A stretch of DNA of 64,000 nucleotides, taken from assembly GCA_965262485.1 (NCBI GenBank), contig OZ253540.1:2170001-2234000 (forward strand), read 5' to 3'. The notes beneath the pieces are model-generated. The model worked only from the letters and a program-made list of their open reading frames with translations, ran no database searches and was not told where the DNA came from. Positions 44,413 to 52,551 of this stretch are shown in pieces (positions within the stretch are counted from its first letter, which is position 1; each line of letters begins with the position of its first letter). Both the position numbers and the translations under genes were made by a program. This DNA comes from Bin87 sp965262485. GTDB taxonomy: Bacteria; Chloroflexota; Dehalococcoidia; Lucifugimonadales; UBA3495.

Positions 44413-45159
44413 CTAAGGTATTCTACGCAGGAATTCGCTGCTCCCGCGCGCGACCCAAGCGTTCCATGAGGTCATCAGGAAAAGTGCGCCCTTTTCCACG
44501 TATGACGCCACGTTGTCATCGTTCACCAGGGTGCCGGCAGTTCTCCCAGCGCTCACGATGCGAGCAATGGCGTCGTCAATAGCCGCCTGCACTTCTGGGT
44601 GTGATACGTTCCCGATGTGGCCCATGGTTTGGGACAGGTCGGTGGGAGCCACGAAGAAGACGTCCACGCCGTCAACCTTGAGGATTTCGTCCAGATTATC
44701 CAGCGCCGTTACTTCTTCGATGAGGACGATAACCATAGTTTGGTCGTTGGCCTGATGGACGTAGTCGGGTACGCCAAAGGATTGACGCCCGCCAAACATT
44801 CCGCGGTAACCCAGGGGCGCAAACTTGGCGGATCCCACTGCGGCTTCAGCCTGCTCCCGGGTATTGACGTGGGGCAGCACTACCCCCATGGAACCGCGAT
44901 CCAGCGTGCGGGTAATGAGTCCAGGATCATTGGCGTTGCACCGGGTGATCGATGTCATTCCCCACAAATCGCACGCCCGGGTCATGTCGCCGAGCGTTTC
45001 CCAATCCACGGGACCGTGTTCACACTCCATCCAGGCCGAATCGAATCCCAACGGCCCCAGAAAGTCGACGATTTCGCTGCTCATCAACCCGGAAATGCAC
45101 GTTGCCGGTTGTCCTCGGCGGATTTTCTCCTTAGCGGGATTAGGTCGTATGCCAGGCAC
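44413..45159 (-). CDS. HpcH/HpaI family aldolase
   Basis: About 248 residues from GTG 45159, which has AGGAGG upstream. TIM-barrel class II aldolase features are AWMECEHGPVDW with the catalytic His, TRCNANDPGLITRTLDRG and GVVLPHVNTREQAEAAV, then VLIEEVTALDNLDEIL with a metal-binding Glu. It cleaves or forms 4-hydroxy-2-oxo acids. It is located between the LysR gene and the cobalamin cluster but on the minus strand like the latter; no other meta-cleavage pathway genes are nearby. Confidence 0.88.
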   Translation of the reverse strand: MPGIRPNPAKEKIRRGQPATCISGLMSSEIVDFLGPLGFDSAWMECEHGPVDWETLGDMTRACDLWGMTSITRCNANDPGLITRTLDRGSMGVVLPHVNTREQAEAAVGSAKFAPLGYRGMFGGRQSFGVPDYVHQANDQTMVIVLIEEVTALDNLDEILKVDGVDVFFVAPTDLSQTMGHIGNVSHPEVQAAIDDAIARIVSAGRTAGTLVNDDNVASYVEKGALFLMTSWNAWVARGSSEFLRRIP

Positions 45160-45309
45160 AGTAAGCCTCCTGTGATGCAAATTCACCGCAGTATAGCAGT
45201 ATGCGTGAACGACCCTGACCGGCCAGACGGCCAGGCCCGGCAACCGACCAAAATCCTAGAGAGTCAGCATGAGCCGAAGCGAGCGGTGGCCCGTGCCGGA
45301 TACACGGCG

Positions 45310-46071
45310 TTATTGTTTGGCCTCGTAGCCGCGGGGGGTGACCATCCGCCCCTGGTGGATGTATGTATTGGAGTTTCCGACCACCACGGTGGTAAACATG
45401 TCCACCGACAATGCCGCGCCATCCAGTCCTTCCAGACTAACCAGGGAAACAGCCTGCTCGGGACGATAGGCATGACGCACGATGCCCACGGGAGTGGATG
45501 CTGGCCGGTGTTGCAGGAAAATGGCCCGGGCCTCATCCAGTTGCGTCGTGCGCCGCCGGCTCCGGGGGTTGTACAGGATGGTGACAAAGTCCCCGACCGC
45601 TGCAGCCTCCAACCGCCGCGTGATTTGTTCCCAGGGAGTCAAAAGGTCGCTAAGGCTGATGGCGCAGAAGTCCTGCATTATGGGAGAGCCCAGCAGGGCT
45701 GCGGCAGATTGCAAAGCCGAAACACCCGGCACAGTAATCAGCTCCGGATTAGATCCGTCCCAACCACGGTCGGTCAGAACCCGGAACACCGGCCCAGCCA
45801 TGCCGTAGATGCCGGCATCGCCGGACGAGACCACCGCAACCGTTTTGCCGGCGTAGGCGATGTCCACTGCCAACGCCGCTCGCTCCAGTTCCTGGCCCAA
45901 CTCCATGGCGTGCGCGGTTTTGCCGGCCCCGTAATCCGCGATCTGGTCAATATAAAACCGATAACCCACCAGTTCGTCGCATTCGGAAATGGCGTCCATG
46001 GCTGCCGGAGTAAGGTGGCCCGCATCGCCAGGGCCGAGTCCAACCAAGTATAATTTCCCTGTACTCATCAA
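45310..46071 (-). CDS. cbiH: cobalt-precorrin-3 C17-methyltransferase
   Basis: A 253-residue SAM-dependent tetrapyrrole methylase (CobJ/CbiH type): LYLVGLGPGDAGHLTPAAMD at the N terminus, then VVSSGDAGIYGMAGPV and CAISLSDLLTPWEQI, diagnostic of the ring-contracting enzyme. Its start overlaps the end of cbiG (four bases). Last gene of the corrin-ring cluster. The cbi name is used because the cluster carries the anaerobic-route proteins CbiD, CbiG and CbiX. Confidence 0.92.
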   Translation of the reverse strand: MMSTGKLYLVGLGPGDAGHLTPAAMDAISECDELVGYRFYIDQIADYGAGKTAHAMELGQELERAALAVDIAYAGKTVAVVSSGDAGIYGMAGPVFRVLTDRGWDGSNPELITVPGVSALQSAAALLGSPIMQDFCAISLSDLLTPWEQITRRLEAAAVGDFVTILYNPRSRRRTTQLDEARAIFLQHRPASTPVGIVRHAYRPEQAVSLVSLEGLDGAALSVDMFTTVVVGNSNTYIHQGRMVTPRGYEAKQ

Positions 46072-47231
46072 AAGTCCTTTGAGCGCGGCTCGATGCGGGC
46101 CACCGCCACCGTTGCCCGGTCGGATTTGGTTCGAGGGACAATCAACCCTCTGGAATTTGCTGCCAGCATGGCGGCCGGCTCAGACACGCCGTAGACTCCC
46201 AGTAATTGGTTAGCAGCGGACGGGGTCGGTCTGATCACTCCGTGATCGGAGTCCGCCGTTTGGCGGTGACCGGCGACGGAATCATTCAGTTGGTCGGCGG
46301 TGAATGTGTGCAGCGGGACGCCGAATGCTTCGGCCAACTCTATGATGCCATCCTCGTCTGCCTTGATGTCTGCGGTTGCAATCGCAGCCAGAGACTTGAT
46401 GGCCAATGCGTGGGCTTCCATCGTGCGCGCCAATAGCTCGCGCAGGTGTTCAACCTCCACCCCGCGACGGCATCCTATGCCGGCCACCAGAGTGGGTGGT
46501 CGGTAAACGACCAGCGATATACCGGACTTTCTAATGGCGCCGTGCAGAGGAGTGAGTCGGTCGGATACCAACAGCGCGGCTGAAAATGCGCCATCGACAA
46601 CGTCGGCAATGGCGTCGACGGCCACGATATTTTTCCCGAGGGGCGCCGCGCATGGCCAGGACACATTAGCCTCGGGATCTATCCAGAGTGCAACACGGTC
46701 TCCGTTTACGACCGCCGCCGCCGTGCGCGTCAGCTCAGTGGCGGATGCTTCAACAGCCCATCCCAAATCTCGCCCGACGATATCCACGGGAGTTACACCC
46801 AACGCATCCGAAGCAGAGGTAATAACGGCGGCAGCCCCGATGGCAGCGCTGACTTCCCTGGCCAGAGCGTCGGCTCCACCACGATGCCCCGACAATACAC
46901 TGACGGCGTGCCGGCCGGCGTCGTCAACACACACGACGGCGGCGTCGCTGGTTTTGTTCACCAGCAGCGGCGCCAGAATCCGGACCGTGGCGCCAACGGG
47001 CAGGAAAACCACCAATCGCCGGTTATAGCTGAATAATTCCTGCAAGACGGGCCGCAACGGCAGGTCGTAAAAGGTCACGGAGTCTGTATCATCGCCGTCC
47101 TGATGACCGGTCTTGCGTTCCAGATACAGTTGGCAACCGGAGATGCCAGCCGCCAGTTGGCGTGCCAATGTCGATCCAGGCCTGGAAACCGCCAGCACGG
47201 CGGTCGACGCGATTTCAGGACTCGGTGTCAC
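46068..47231 (-). CDS. cbiG: cobalt-precorrin-5A hydrolase
   Basis: A 387-residue CbiG. The N-terminal region is around LVVFLPVGATVRILAPLLVN, the middle has VSVLSGHRGGADALAREV, and the C-terminal domain VAGIGCRRGVEVEHLREL. It opens the delta-lactone of cobalt-precorrin-5A and releases acetaldehyde in the anaerobic pathway. It overlaps cbiH by four bases and lies nine bases after cbiF. The presence of CbiG marks the oxygen-independent route. Confidence 0.92.
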   Translation of the reverse strand: MTPSPEIASTAVLAVSRPGSTLARQLAAGISGCQLYLERKTGHQDGDDTDSVTFYDLPLRPVLQELFSYNRRLVVFLPVGATVRILAPLLVNKTSDAAVVCVDDAGRHAVSVLSGHRGGADALAREVSAAIGAAAVITSASDALGVTPVDIVGRDLGWAVEASATELTRTAAAVVNGDRVALWIDPEANVSWPCAAPLGKNIVAVDAIADVVDGAFSAALLVSDRLTPLHGAIRKSGISLVVYRPPTLVAGIGCRRGVEVEHLRELLARTMEAHALAIKSLAAIATADIKADEDGIIELAEAFGVPLHTFTADQLNDSVAGHRQTADSDHGVIRPTPSAANQLLGVYGVSEPAAMLAANSRGLIVPRTKSDRATVAVARIEPRSKDF

Positions 47232-47240
47232 CGCTGAGAA

Positions 47241-48158
47241 CTAATTGTTGCCATCCGGTGGCGCCGATGCCGCCGCTTCGGGCTGCACTTCGTACCCGCC
47301 AGCGGTATACAGCTCCGCGCGGTCGGCGTCCGCATGAGCTCCCTGCCCCGCCCGCCGGTACAAGTGCGTGTATTCGTCGGAATAAAGATGCGATACAGCG
47401 ACTTTCTCACCGGCATTGGGATCCAGCAGTTTGGGGTCCACTGCCTTGCCCACGATAATGAGGGCCTGGAGCGTTATTTTTGCATCCCTGACTTTTTGAG
47501 CGATGTCGGTCAGCGTGCCCCGGATGATGAGTTCTTCGGGCCACCCGACTCGATACGCGACCGCTACCGGCGTATCCGCCGGATAGCCGGCTTCCTGCAG
47601 TTGGTTGGCGATGCGGAACATTCGGGTAACGCTGAGGAAAATCACCAACGTACTGCCGTGGCGCGCGAGGCCGATCAGGTCTTCGCCTTCCGGCATAGGC
47701 ACCCGGCCCTCGGCCCTGGTCATGATGACGGTTTGCGAAACTTCCGGCACGGTCAGCTCTGATTTCAGGACCGCCGCCGCGGCGAAAGCCGCACTCACAC
47801 CCGGAATGATTTCGTAGTCGATTTGCTGTGCTTCCAGAATTCTCATCTGCTCGAGGGTTGCGCCATAGAGCGACGGGTCGCCGCTCTGGATCCGCGCCAC
47901 CACCCGGCCGTCAGCCACGGCCTGCAGGGTCACCGACATGATCTGGTCCAACGACATTTCCTTGCTGCCGTAGATTTGAGCGTCCGCTTTCGCGAATCCG
48001 GCTATTTCTTCCGGAACCAGTGAATCCGCATAAATAATGACATCAGCGAGTTCAATAATTCTTTTCGCTTTTAGCGTGAGTAACTCCGGGTCGCCTGGCC
48101 CGGCCCCGATGATGTAGACTTTGCCGCCATTCACGATGTAAAAATCCTTCGGCGTCAA
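47241..48158 (-). CDS. cbiF: cobalt-precorrin-4 C11-methyltransferase
   Basis: A 305-residue (CobM/CbiF type) tetrapyrrole methylase. VYIIGAGPGDPELLTLKAKR opens the fold; YADSLVPEEI, IQSGDPSLYGATLEQM and YEIIPGVSAAFAAAAVL are CbiF blocks; RAEGRVPMPEGEDL is the substrate loop. It is longer at the C terminus (about 50 extra residues, low-complexity) than typical 250-residue enzymes. The true start may be slightly internal (VNGGKV). Flanked by cbiG and cbiL within ten bases each. Confidence 0.93.
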   Translation of the reverse strand: MTPKDFYIVNGGKVYIIGAGPGDPELLTLKAKRIIELADVIIYADSLVPEEIAGFAKADAQIYGSKEMSLDQIMSVTLQAVADGRVVARIQSGDPSLYGATLEQMRILEAQQIDYEIIPGVSAAFAAAAVLKSELTVPEVSQTVIMTRAEGRVPMPEGEDLIGLARHGSTLVIFLSVTRMFRIANQLQEAGYPADTPVAVAYRVGWPEELIIRGTLTDIAQKVRDAKITLQALIIVGKAVDPKLLDPNAGEKVAVSHLYSDEYTHLYRRAGQGAHADADRAELYTAGGYEVQPEAAASAPPDGNN

Positions 48159-48168
48159 CCGCTGCCGG

Positions 48169-48897
48169 CTATCGCCTGATGATGAGTAGCGAAAAATAGT
48201 CCAGGTCTTCCGAAGTTAATTCCTGGATATTCTGCACCACCCGTTCGCTTTCGGTGCTCGCCCGGCGGACATAAATGGTTCGTCCCGCCAGGCCCAACCG
48301 TTCCAGGTTAGCCAGCGCATCCAACAATGTGCGGTTTACTTTCATCAGCACAATGGTGTCATACAGGGCGATGGCTTCGCGCAGGTCATCGATGCCATAC
48401 ACCGCCGGCAAAATGGCCAGCCTCTGGCCGTGGGTGACCAGAGGGGCCGCCGCCGAAGCAGCCGCCGCCATCACGGACGATACACCCGGGACTATCTCCA
48501 CCGGAAGGTGTGGATATTCGGTCAGGATGGTTTCCAGCACATAGGCAAATGTGCTGTACAACATGGGGTCGCCCTCGGTGATGAACGCCACATCACGGCC
48601 GGCTTCCAGGCGCTTTGCGATTTCCCGGGCCGTTACCCGCCATACTTCGCCAGCCGCTTCTTCGTCGTTGGTCGGGAAGGTGGACTTGACCACTTCCTGC
48701 GTTTCCTCGTTTATGAAACCCTTGGCGATACTATAGGCGTAGCTTTCCGTGCTGACGCCCGCCTGGGGAGCCCAAATGATTGGCACCGATTGCAGCACAC
48801 GCTGGGCCTTCAGCGTGAGCAGCTCAGGATCTCCGGGCCCCACGCCAACTCCGTAGAGGGTTCCGACCGGTGTGCCCGTGGGCCTCGCCGACGTCAT
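48169..48897 (-). CDS. cbiL: cobalt-precorrin-2 C20-methyltransferase
   Basis: A 242-residue CobI/CbiL. TLYGVGVGPGDPELLTLKAQ at the N terminus, VAFITEGDPMLYSTFAYVLE in the middle and a MKVNRTLLDAL helix fit the family. It adds the C20 methyl group to the precorrin-2 macrocycle. ATG 48897 overlaps the cbiT stop by four bases, so the two are coupled. Confidence 0.92.
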   Translation of the reverse strand: MTSARPTGTPVGTLYGVGVGPGDPELLTLKAQRVLQSVPIIWAPQAGVSTESYAYSIAKGFINEETQEVVKSTFPTNDEEAAGEVWRVTAREIAKRLEAGRDVAFITEGDPMLYSTFAYVLETILTEYPHLPVEIVPGVSSVMAAAASAAAPLVTHGQRLAILPAVYGIDDLREAIALYDTIVLMKVNRTLLDALANLERLGLAGRTIYVRRASTESERVVQNIQELTSEDLDYFSLLIIRR

Positions 48898-49523
48898 CGC
48901 TGCCCCCAGACCACAAAGACAGGATTCATGGATTCCAATCGCAGCGCGCCGTCGGGTAATTCACGTCCTCGCGCGGCGGTTACCATTGTCAACTCGGGTG
49001 ACAGGCCCGCGTCACGAAGGCTTTTGTAGGCAAAGTCAGCCCTTTCGATTGCCGCGAAATTCGCGACCACGCGCCCGGAAGGACGCAATCGTGGGACAAC
49101 GGCGTCCAGAATCTCCGGCAGGGCGCTGCCGCCGCCCCCGATAAATGCCGCGTCCGGATCGGGCAGGTTTGCCAAAACTCCGGGCGCTTCCCCAATAACC
49201 ACGGAGACTCGCCCGTCCCCGTACTTTGCCACGTTTTGCTCCAACAGGTGCGAATTGGCGTCGTCGCGATCCACAGCGTAAACGTGGCCTTGAGAGGCGA
49301 TGCGGGCCGCCTCAATGGCCACCGATCCGGTTCCGGCTCCAATGTCCCAAACAACGCTGCCGATACGCAGACCGAGTGCGTGCAGACTCACCGCCCTTGC
49401 TTCCGATTTGGTTATCTGACCGCGCAAGGGACGCCTTTGTTCAAACGCATGATCGGGCAACCCGAATCGACGACAGGTTATCTCCGCCCGTTCCACGTTT
49501 CCCAACGGTTTAACCCTGACCAT
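48894..49523 (-). CDS. cbiT: cobalt-precorrin-6B C15-methyltransferase (decarboxylating)
   Basis: About 209 residues from ATG 49523, fourteen bases inside the end of cbiD. FEQRRPLRGQITKSEARAVS then DIGAGTGSVAIEAARIA (SAM motif I) and DAAFIGGGGSALPEIL are CbiT/CobL-C features. It methylates C15 and decarboxylates the acetate side chain. The gene encodes CbiT alone; no CbiE half (C5 methylation) precedes it and none is in the window. Confidence 0.9.
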   Translation of the reverse strand: MVRVKPLGNVERAEITCRRFGLPDHAFEQRRPLRGQITKSEARAVSLHALGLRIGSVVWDIGAGTGSVAIEAARIASQGHVYAVDRDDANSHLLEQNVAKYGDGRVSVVIGEAPGVLANLPDPDAAFIGGGGSALPEILDAVVPRLRPSGRVVANFAAIERADFAYKSLRDAGLSPELTMVTAARGRELPDGALRLESMNPVFVVWGQR

Positions 49524-50742
49524 CCGTCGCCAGCGCTGCCGGGTCGCGCATGGGGATACCGTCCGGTGAGGTACTGGCGGCGCCCAGCAGGTTGCCTTCG
49601 AAGTCGAAACACAACGCATCAACGGTGATTGACGTCCCATCGTCGCCAAGATATTTTTGCGCCTGTTCACATACGAGTTGACACATCAAGGGGAACACCG
49701 ACATTACGCCGTGTTCCTGGGCCAGCTCCTGGAAGTGCCGACCGCTGGCGGCCTCGCGCATTTCCTGCTGCAATGACTCCGATGCACCGCATTGCCCGGC
49801 GAGTTGGGCCAAAAACTCGGTATCGACACGGTTCCCCGCCACGTGCGTAACAAAATATCCCATCGCCATTTTGGAGAACTTGCCAACCATCCCCACGTGT
49901 GCGACGCGCTTGATGCCTTTGTTTACGCACCGTTTCATCGATGGGCCGGAAAAGATACCAGCTTCGATGTAGGCCATATCGGGCAATTCCAGCAACCGGC
50001 GCGTGTATTCTTCGCTGCGCGTACCCGTGGACAATACGAGATGATCAAGGCCGTTGGTGGCCGCTACATCCACGGCCAGATGGACGCTGGCCCGCCAGGC
50101 TGCGGTGCTGAAGGGCTGCACCACGCCGGTGCTTCCCAGGATGCTGATACCGCCCAGCACCCCAAGTCTGGCGTTGGTGGTCTGTTTGGCTATTTCTTCG
50201 CCGTTGGGCACCGTTATGCGTGTTCGGACTCCGGTTTCCGGGGGCCACCCACACTCGATTAACCCTTGAGCGACGGCGTCGGTCATCATGCGCCGGGGAA
50301 CGCGCGTTACCGCCGGTTCGCCCACTTCAATGCCGGTGCCAGGACGGGTTACCGTGCCTACGCCCGGCCCGCCCGTAATTTGCAATCCCTTATTGCCGTC
50401 GGGCAGACGCCAGACTCCCACGATGATCTCCGCCCCGTGGGTAACGTCGGGGTCGTCTCCTCCGTCCTTGATTACCGAACAACGGACGCCTTCCGCTGGA
50501 TCCATGGGCCAACTGCGGTGGACTTTCAACCACGCTAATCCGCGACCGCCTGGCAGTGTAACCGAAACTTCGTCGGGAGCCTTTCCCGACAGCATCAGTA
50601 TTACTGCCGCTTTAGCCGCCGCCGCCGCGCTAGTTCCCGTCGTGTATCCGGTCCGCATCCCTTTGGGATCACGCTTGGTTGGGCGGGAATAATCGCTTTC
50701 CGGCCTGTCCTGGAATTGCGCCGTTTCGTCAGTTGTGCTCAT
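49510..50742 (-). CDS. cbiD: cobalt-precorrin-5B C1-methyltransferase
   Basis: A 410-residue CbiD. MRTGYTTGTSAAAAAKAAVI near residue 30 is diagnostic, followed by VTLPGGRGLAWLKV, GPGVGTVTRPGTGI, and STGVVQPFSTAAW. It methylates C1 in the anaerobic corrin pathway. The 3' end overlaps cbiT; the 5' end overlaps a 60-codon open frame. CbiD is specific to the oxygen-independent route. Confidence 0.93.
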   Translation of the reverse strand: MSTTDETAQFQDRPESDYSRPTKRDPKGMRTGYTTGTSAAAAAKAAVILMLSGKAPDEVSVTLPGGRGLAWLKVHRSWPMDPAEGVRCSVIKDGGDDPDVTHGAEIIVGVWRLPDGNKGLQITGGPGVGTVTRPGTGIEVGEPAVTRVPRRMMTDAVAQGLIECGWPPETGVRTRITVPNGEEIAKQTTNARLGVLGGISILGSTGVVQPFSTAAWRASVHLAVDVAATNGLDHLVLSTGTRSEEYTRRLLELPDMAYIEAGIFSGPSMKRCVNKGIKRVAHVGMVGKFSKMAMGYFVTHVAGNRVDTEFLAQLAGQCGASESLQQEMREAASGRHFQELAQEHGVMSVFPLMCQLVCEQAQKYLGDDGTSITVDALCFDFEGNLLGAASTSPDGIPMRDPAALATDGQG

Positions 50743-50911
50743 CGCGCCTGTTCAGGGTTGCAGTTTCCAAATGTTGCAGCCACTCCGTCAATTCTACCCT
50801 ATCTATCAAGCTCTGGGAAACTTGCCAATGCGCGAGCCACGACTGCCTGACCAGCGCCAATCGCAGGGATCCCACATCGCCGGTCGATGTGGGATGGGCA
50901 ACCGTCAGCAT
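50729..50911 (-). CDS. small ORF between cbiX and cbiD (hypothetical)
   Basis: A 60-codon frame from ATG 50911 whose end overlaps the cbiD start by fourteen bases, so its translation could couple to cbiD. The predicted product (VRQSWLAHWQVSQSLIDRVE in the middle) is mostly helical and matches no family known to me. It would fill most of the only sizeable gap (208 bp) in the cobalamin cluster. No strong ribosome site is visible. It may instead be untranslated leader containing the GATCCCACATCG hairpin near 50867-50894. Confidence 0.35.
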   Translation of the reverse strand: MLTVAHPTSTGDVGSLRLALVRQSWLAHWQVSQSLIDRVELTEWLQHLETATLNRRDEHN

Positions 50912-50950
50912 TCTGATCGCGCCGCCGGAATGTCGTGCGGCGAACGGCGG

Positions 50951-51859
50951 TCAGGAGAGCGCCTTTGCTGCCCGAACCCGATCGCTGGCCACCGCAACCA
51001 GCCTGTCGTCCACGCCCAACGGTGGCGCAACCCACATGGGAACGTGAGGGTATTCCTCGCGGAGTTTAGCCATCGTACCCAGCACATTGCGCTGCAAAAT
51101 CAGCCCTGGAAAGAAAATATACGGTACGCAGATCAGGCTCCCCACGTTCCTTTCCTTCACCAGCTCGGCGGCGGCGTGCTCCATTGTGGGGTCGCCGTAG
51201 TGGGATTGAGCCACGGTTACTGCGAAACCGCTGCCCAGATCGCGTTCCACCCAACTTCCCAGTTCCTTCAACCAGGCGCAATCGTCGTATTGTGTCTGCG
51301 TGCCGGCCTTAACGATCAGCACTCCGATGGGTTTCCCGTCGGTAGGCTCCGCTGCGCCGTCCGGAAGCGCCGCGATGCGGTCCCGTACTAGGTGGGCGAT
51401 TCGTATGTCCGTTCCCAATCCATCGGCCAGTCTAATTTCTACACCCGGGGCAACCGCCGCGATTTCTTCGAGAACTTCCTCCATCTCCAGCGTGGCGTGT
51501 TTTCCGTTGCCCAACAAATAGGGTGCGACAACCACGCGGTTGACACCGCTGTCGGCCAGTATCGAGACGGCTTCCGGAGGATGCGGAGGCAGGAACTCCA
51601 GGCAGGACACAATTATTTGGGAAACATCGTTTTCCAGGTCGGTGGCAAGCCGTCTGGCAACCTCTCTCAACCCCACGGGGGTGTTGGGACAACCTGGGCA
51701 CCAGGCGGGGAACCGGGATCCATCAGCGGCCCAGGCGCACGAACACTCGTCCCGACTCGCGCCGCGCTGACTGCCGTGGCACAGCAGGACTACTCCCCAT
51801 TTTGAAGGATCGTTAGCGCTGCCGCCAGGGCCGGTGTCGGATTGATTCCCGACGGTCAT
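50951..51859 (-). CDS. cbiX: sirohydrochlorin cobaltochelatase, long form
   Basis: A 302-residue two-module CbiX-type chelatase inserting Co2+ into sirohydrochlorin. The first module has VVLLCHGSQRG with a metal-binding His, VVAPYLLGNGKHATLEM and a C-terminal second module with VTVAQSHYGDPTMEHAA and VPYIFFPGLILQRNV. Unusual is an insertion right after the first His carrying four cysteines, CSC and then CPGC about fifteen residues later, which could bind an Fe-S cluster or zinc. It follows cbiC by six bases. Confidence 0.88.
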   Translation of the reverse strand: MTVGNQSDTGPGGSANDPSKWGVVLLCHGSQRGASRDECSCAWAADGSRFPAWCPGCPNTPVGLREVARRLATDLENDVSQIIVSCLEFLPPHPPEAVSILADSGVNRVVVAPYLLGNGKHATLEMEEVLEEIAAVAPGVEIRLADGLGTDIRIAHLVRDRIAALPDGAAEPTDGKPIGVLIVKAGTQTQYDDCAWLKELGSWVERDLGSGFAVTVAQSHYGDPTMEHAAAELVKERNVGSLICVPYIFFPGLILQRNVLGTMAKLREEYPHVPMWVAPPLGVDDRLVAVASDRVRAAKALS

Positions 51860-51865
51860 AATCTA

Positions 51866-52513
51866 CTAACCTCCCAACAGATCCAGCAAAGCGTTGACGG
51901 TGGCTGCCGCTGCCGAACTACCGCCTCGTCGTCCCAGGATCGTGATGTGCGGTATGTCACGCGCGGCCAATTCCTGTTTTGATTCCGGACATGCCACGAA
52001 CCCCACCGGCATTCCGATCACAACCGCCGGCGCCACCTGTCGGGCATCAATAAGGTCGAGAAGCGCCAACAACGCGGTGGGCGCGTTCCCGATAGCAACA
52101 ACTGCGCCGTCCATTTGGGGCGCCAGCTCCCGAACTGCCGCTACGCTGCGCGTCGTGCCTTCGCGCCGCGCCCGGTCGGCGACCTCGGGGGCGTCGATAA
52201 GGCACGAGGTTTCAACGCCATTTTTGGCGAGTGCGGCGCGGGACATCCCGACCTGTACCATGCGCACGTCGGTAACCACACGTTTGGCGTGCCTCAATGA
52301 AGCCATCGCAGATTCGATTGCGGTTGAACTGAACCGAACATCGGCGGCAATTTCGGGATCGCCTTCCGCGCGAACGATGCGATGCAGCACATATCGTTGC
52401 TCGTCGGTGAGGTTTCCGGTGGAAGCGCTGTCCCGCAGGCTGTCAGCGACCATCAACAGACTTTGCCGGTCGATCTCCTCGGGGAGCAGGGCGTATTTAT
52501 CTACCAGCGTCAT
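51866..52513 (-). CDS. cbiC: cobalt-precorrin-8 methylmutase
   Basis: A 215-residue CbiC/CobH. RIVRAEGDPEIAADVRFS near residue 45, VRMVQVGMSRAAL, AIGNAPTALLALLDLI and VIGMPVGFVACPESK are family blocks; the catalytic His of HRIVRAEGDP is present. It moves the methyl group from C11 to C12 to give cobyrinate. It starts 38 bp after the leuS stop on the same strand, and is the first cobalamin gene. Confidence 0.93.
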   Translation of the reverse strand: MTLVDKYALLPEEIDRQSLLMVADSLRDSASTGNLTDEQRYVLHRIVRAEGDPEIAADVRFSSTAIESAMASLRHAKRVVTDVRMVQVGMSRAALAKNGVETSCLIDAPEVADRARREGTTRSVAAVRELAPQMDGAVVAIGNAPTALLALLDLIDARQVAPAVVIGMPVGFVACPESKQELAARDIPHITILGRRGGSSAAAATVNALLDLLGG

Positions 52514-52551
52514 ATCGCTTCCAACCCAACCGAAAAACCACGATGTCTTTT

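Noticed and set aside
50743..50950. Cobalamin riboswitch in the cbi cluster
   Set aside because: No B12-box was recognised in the gap or upstream of cbiC; the hairpin present is too simple.
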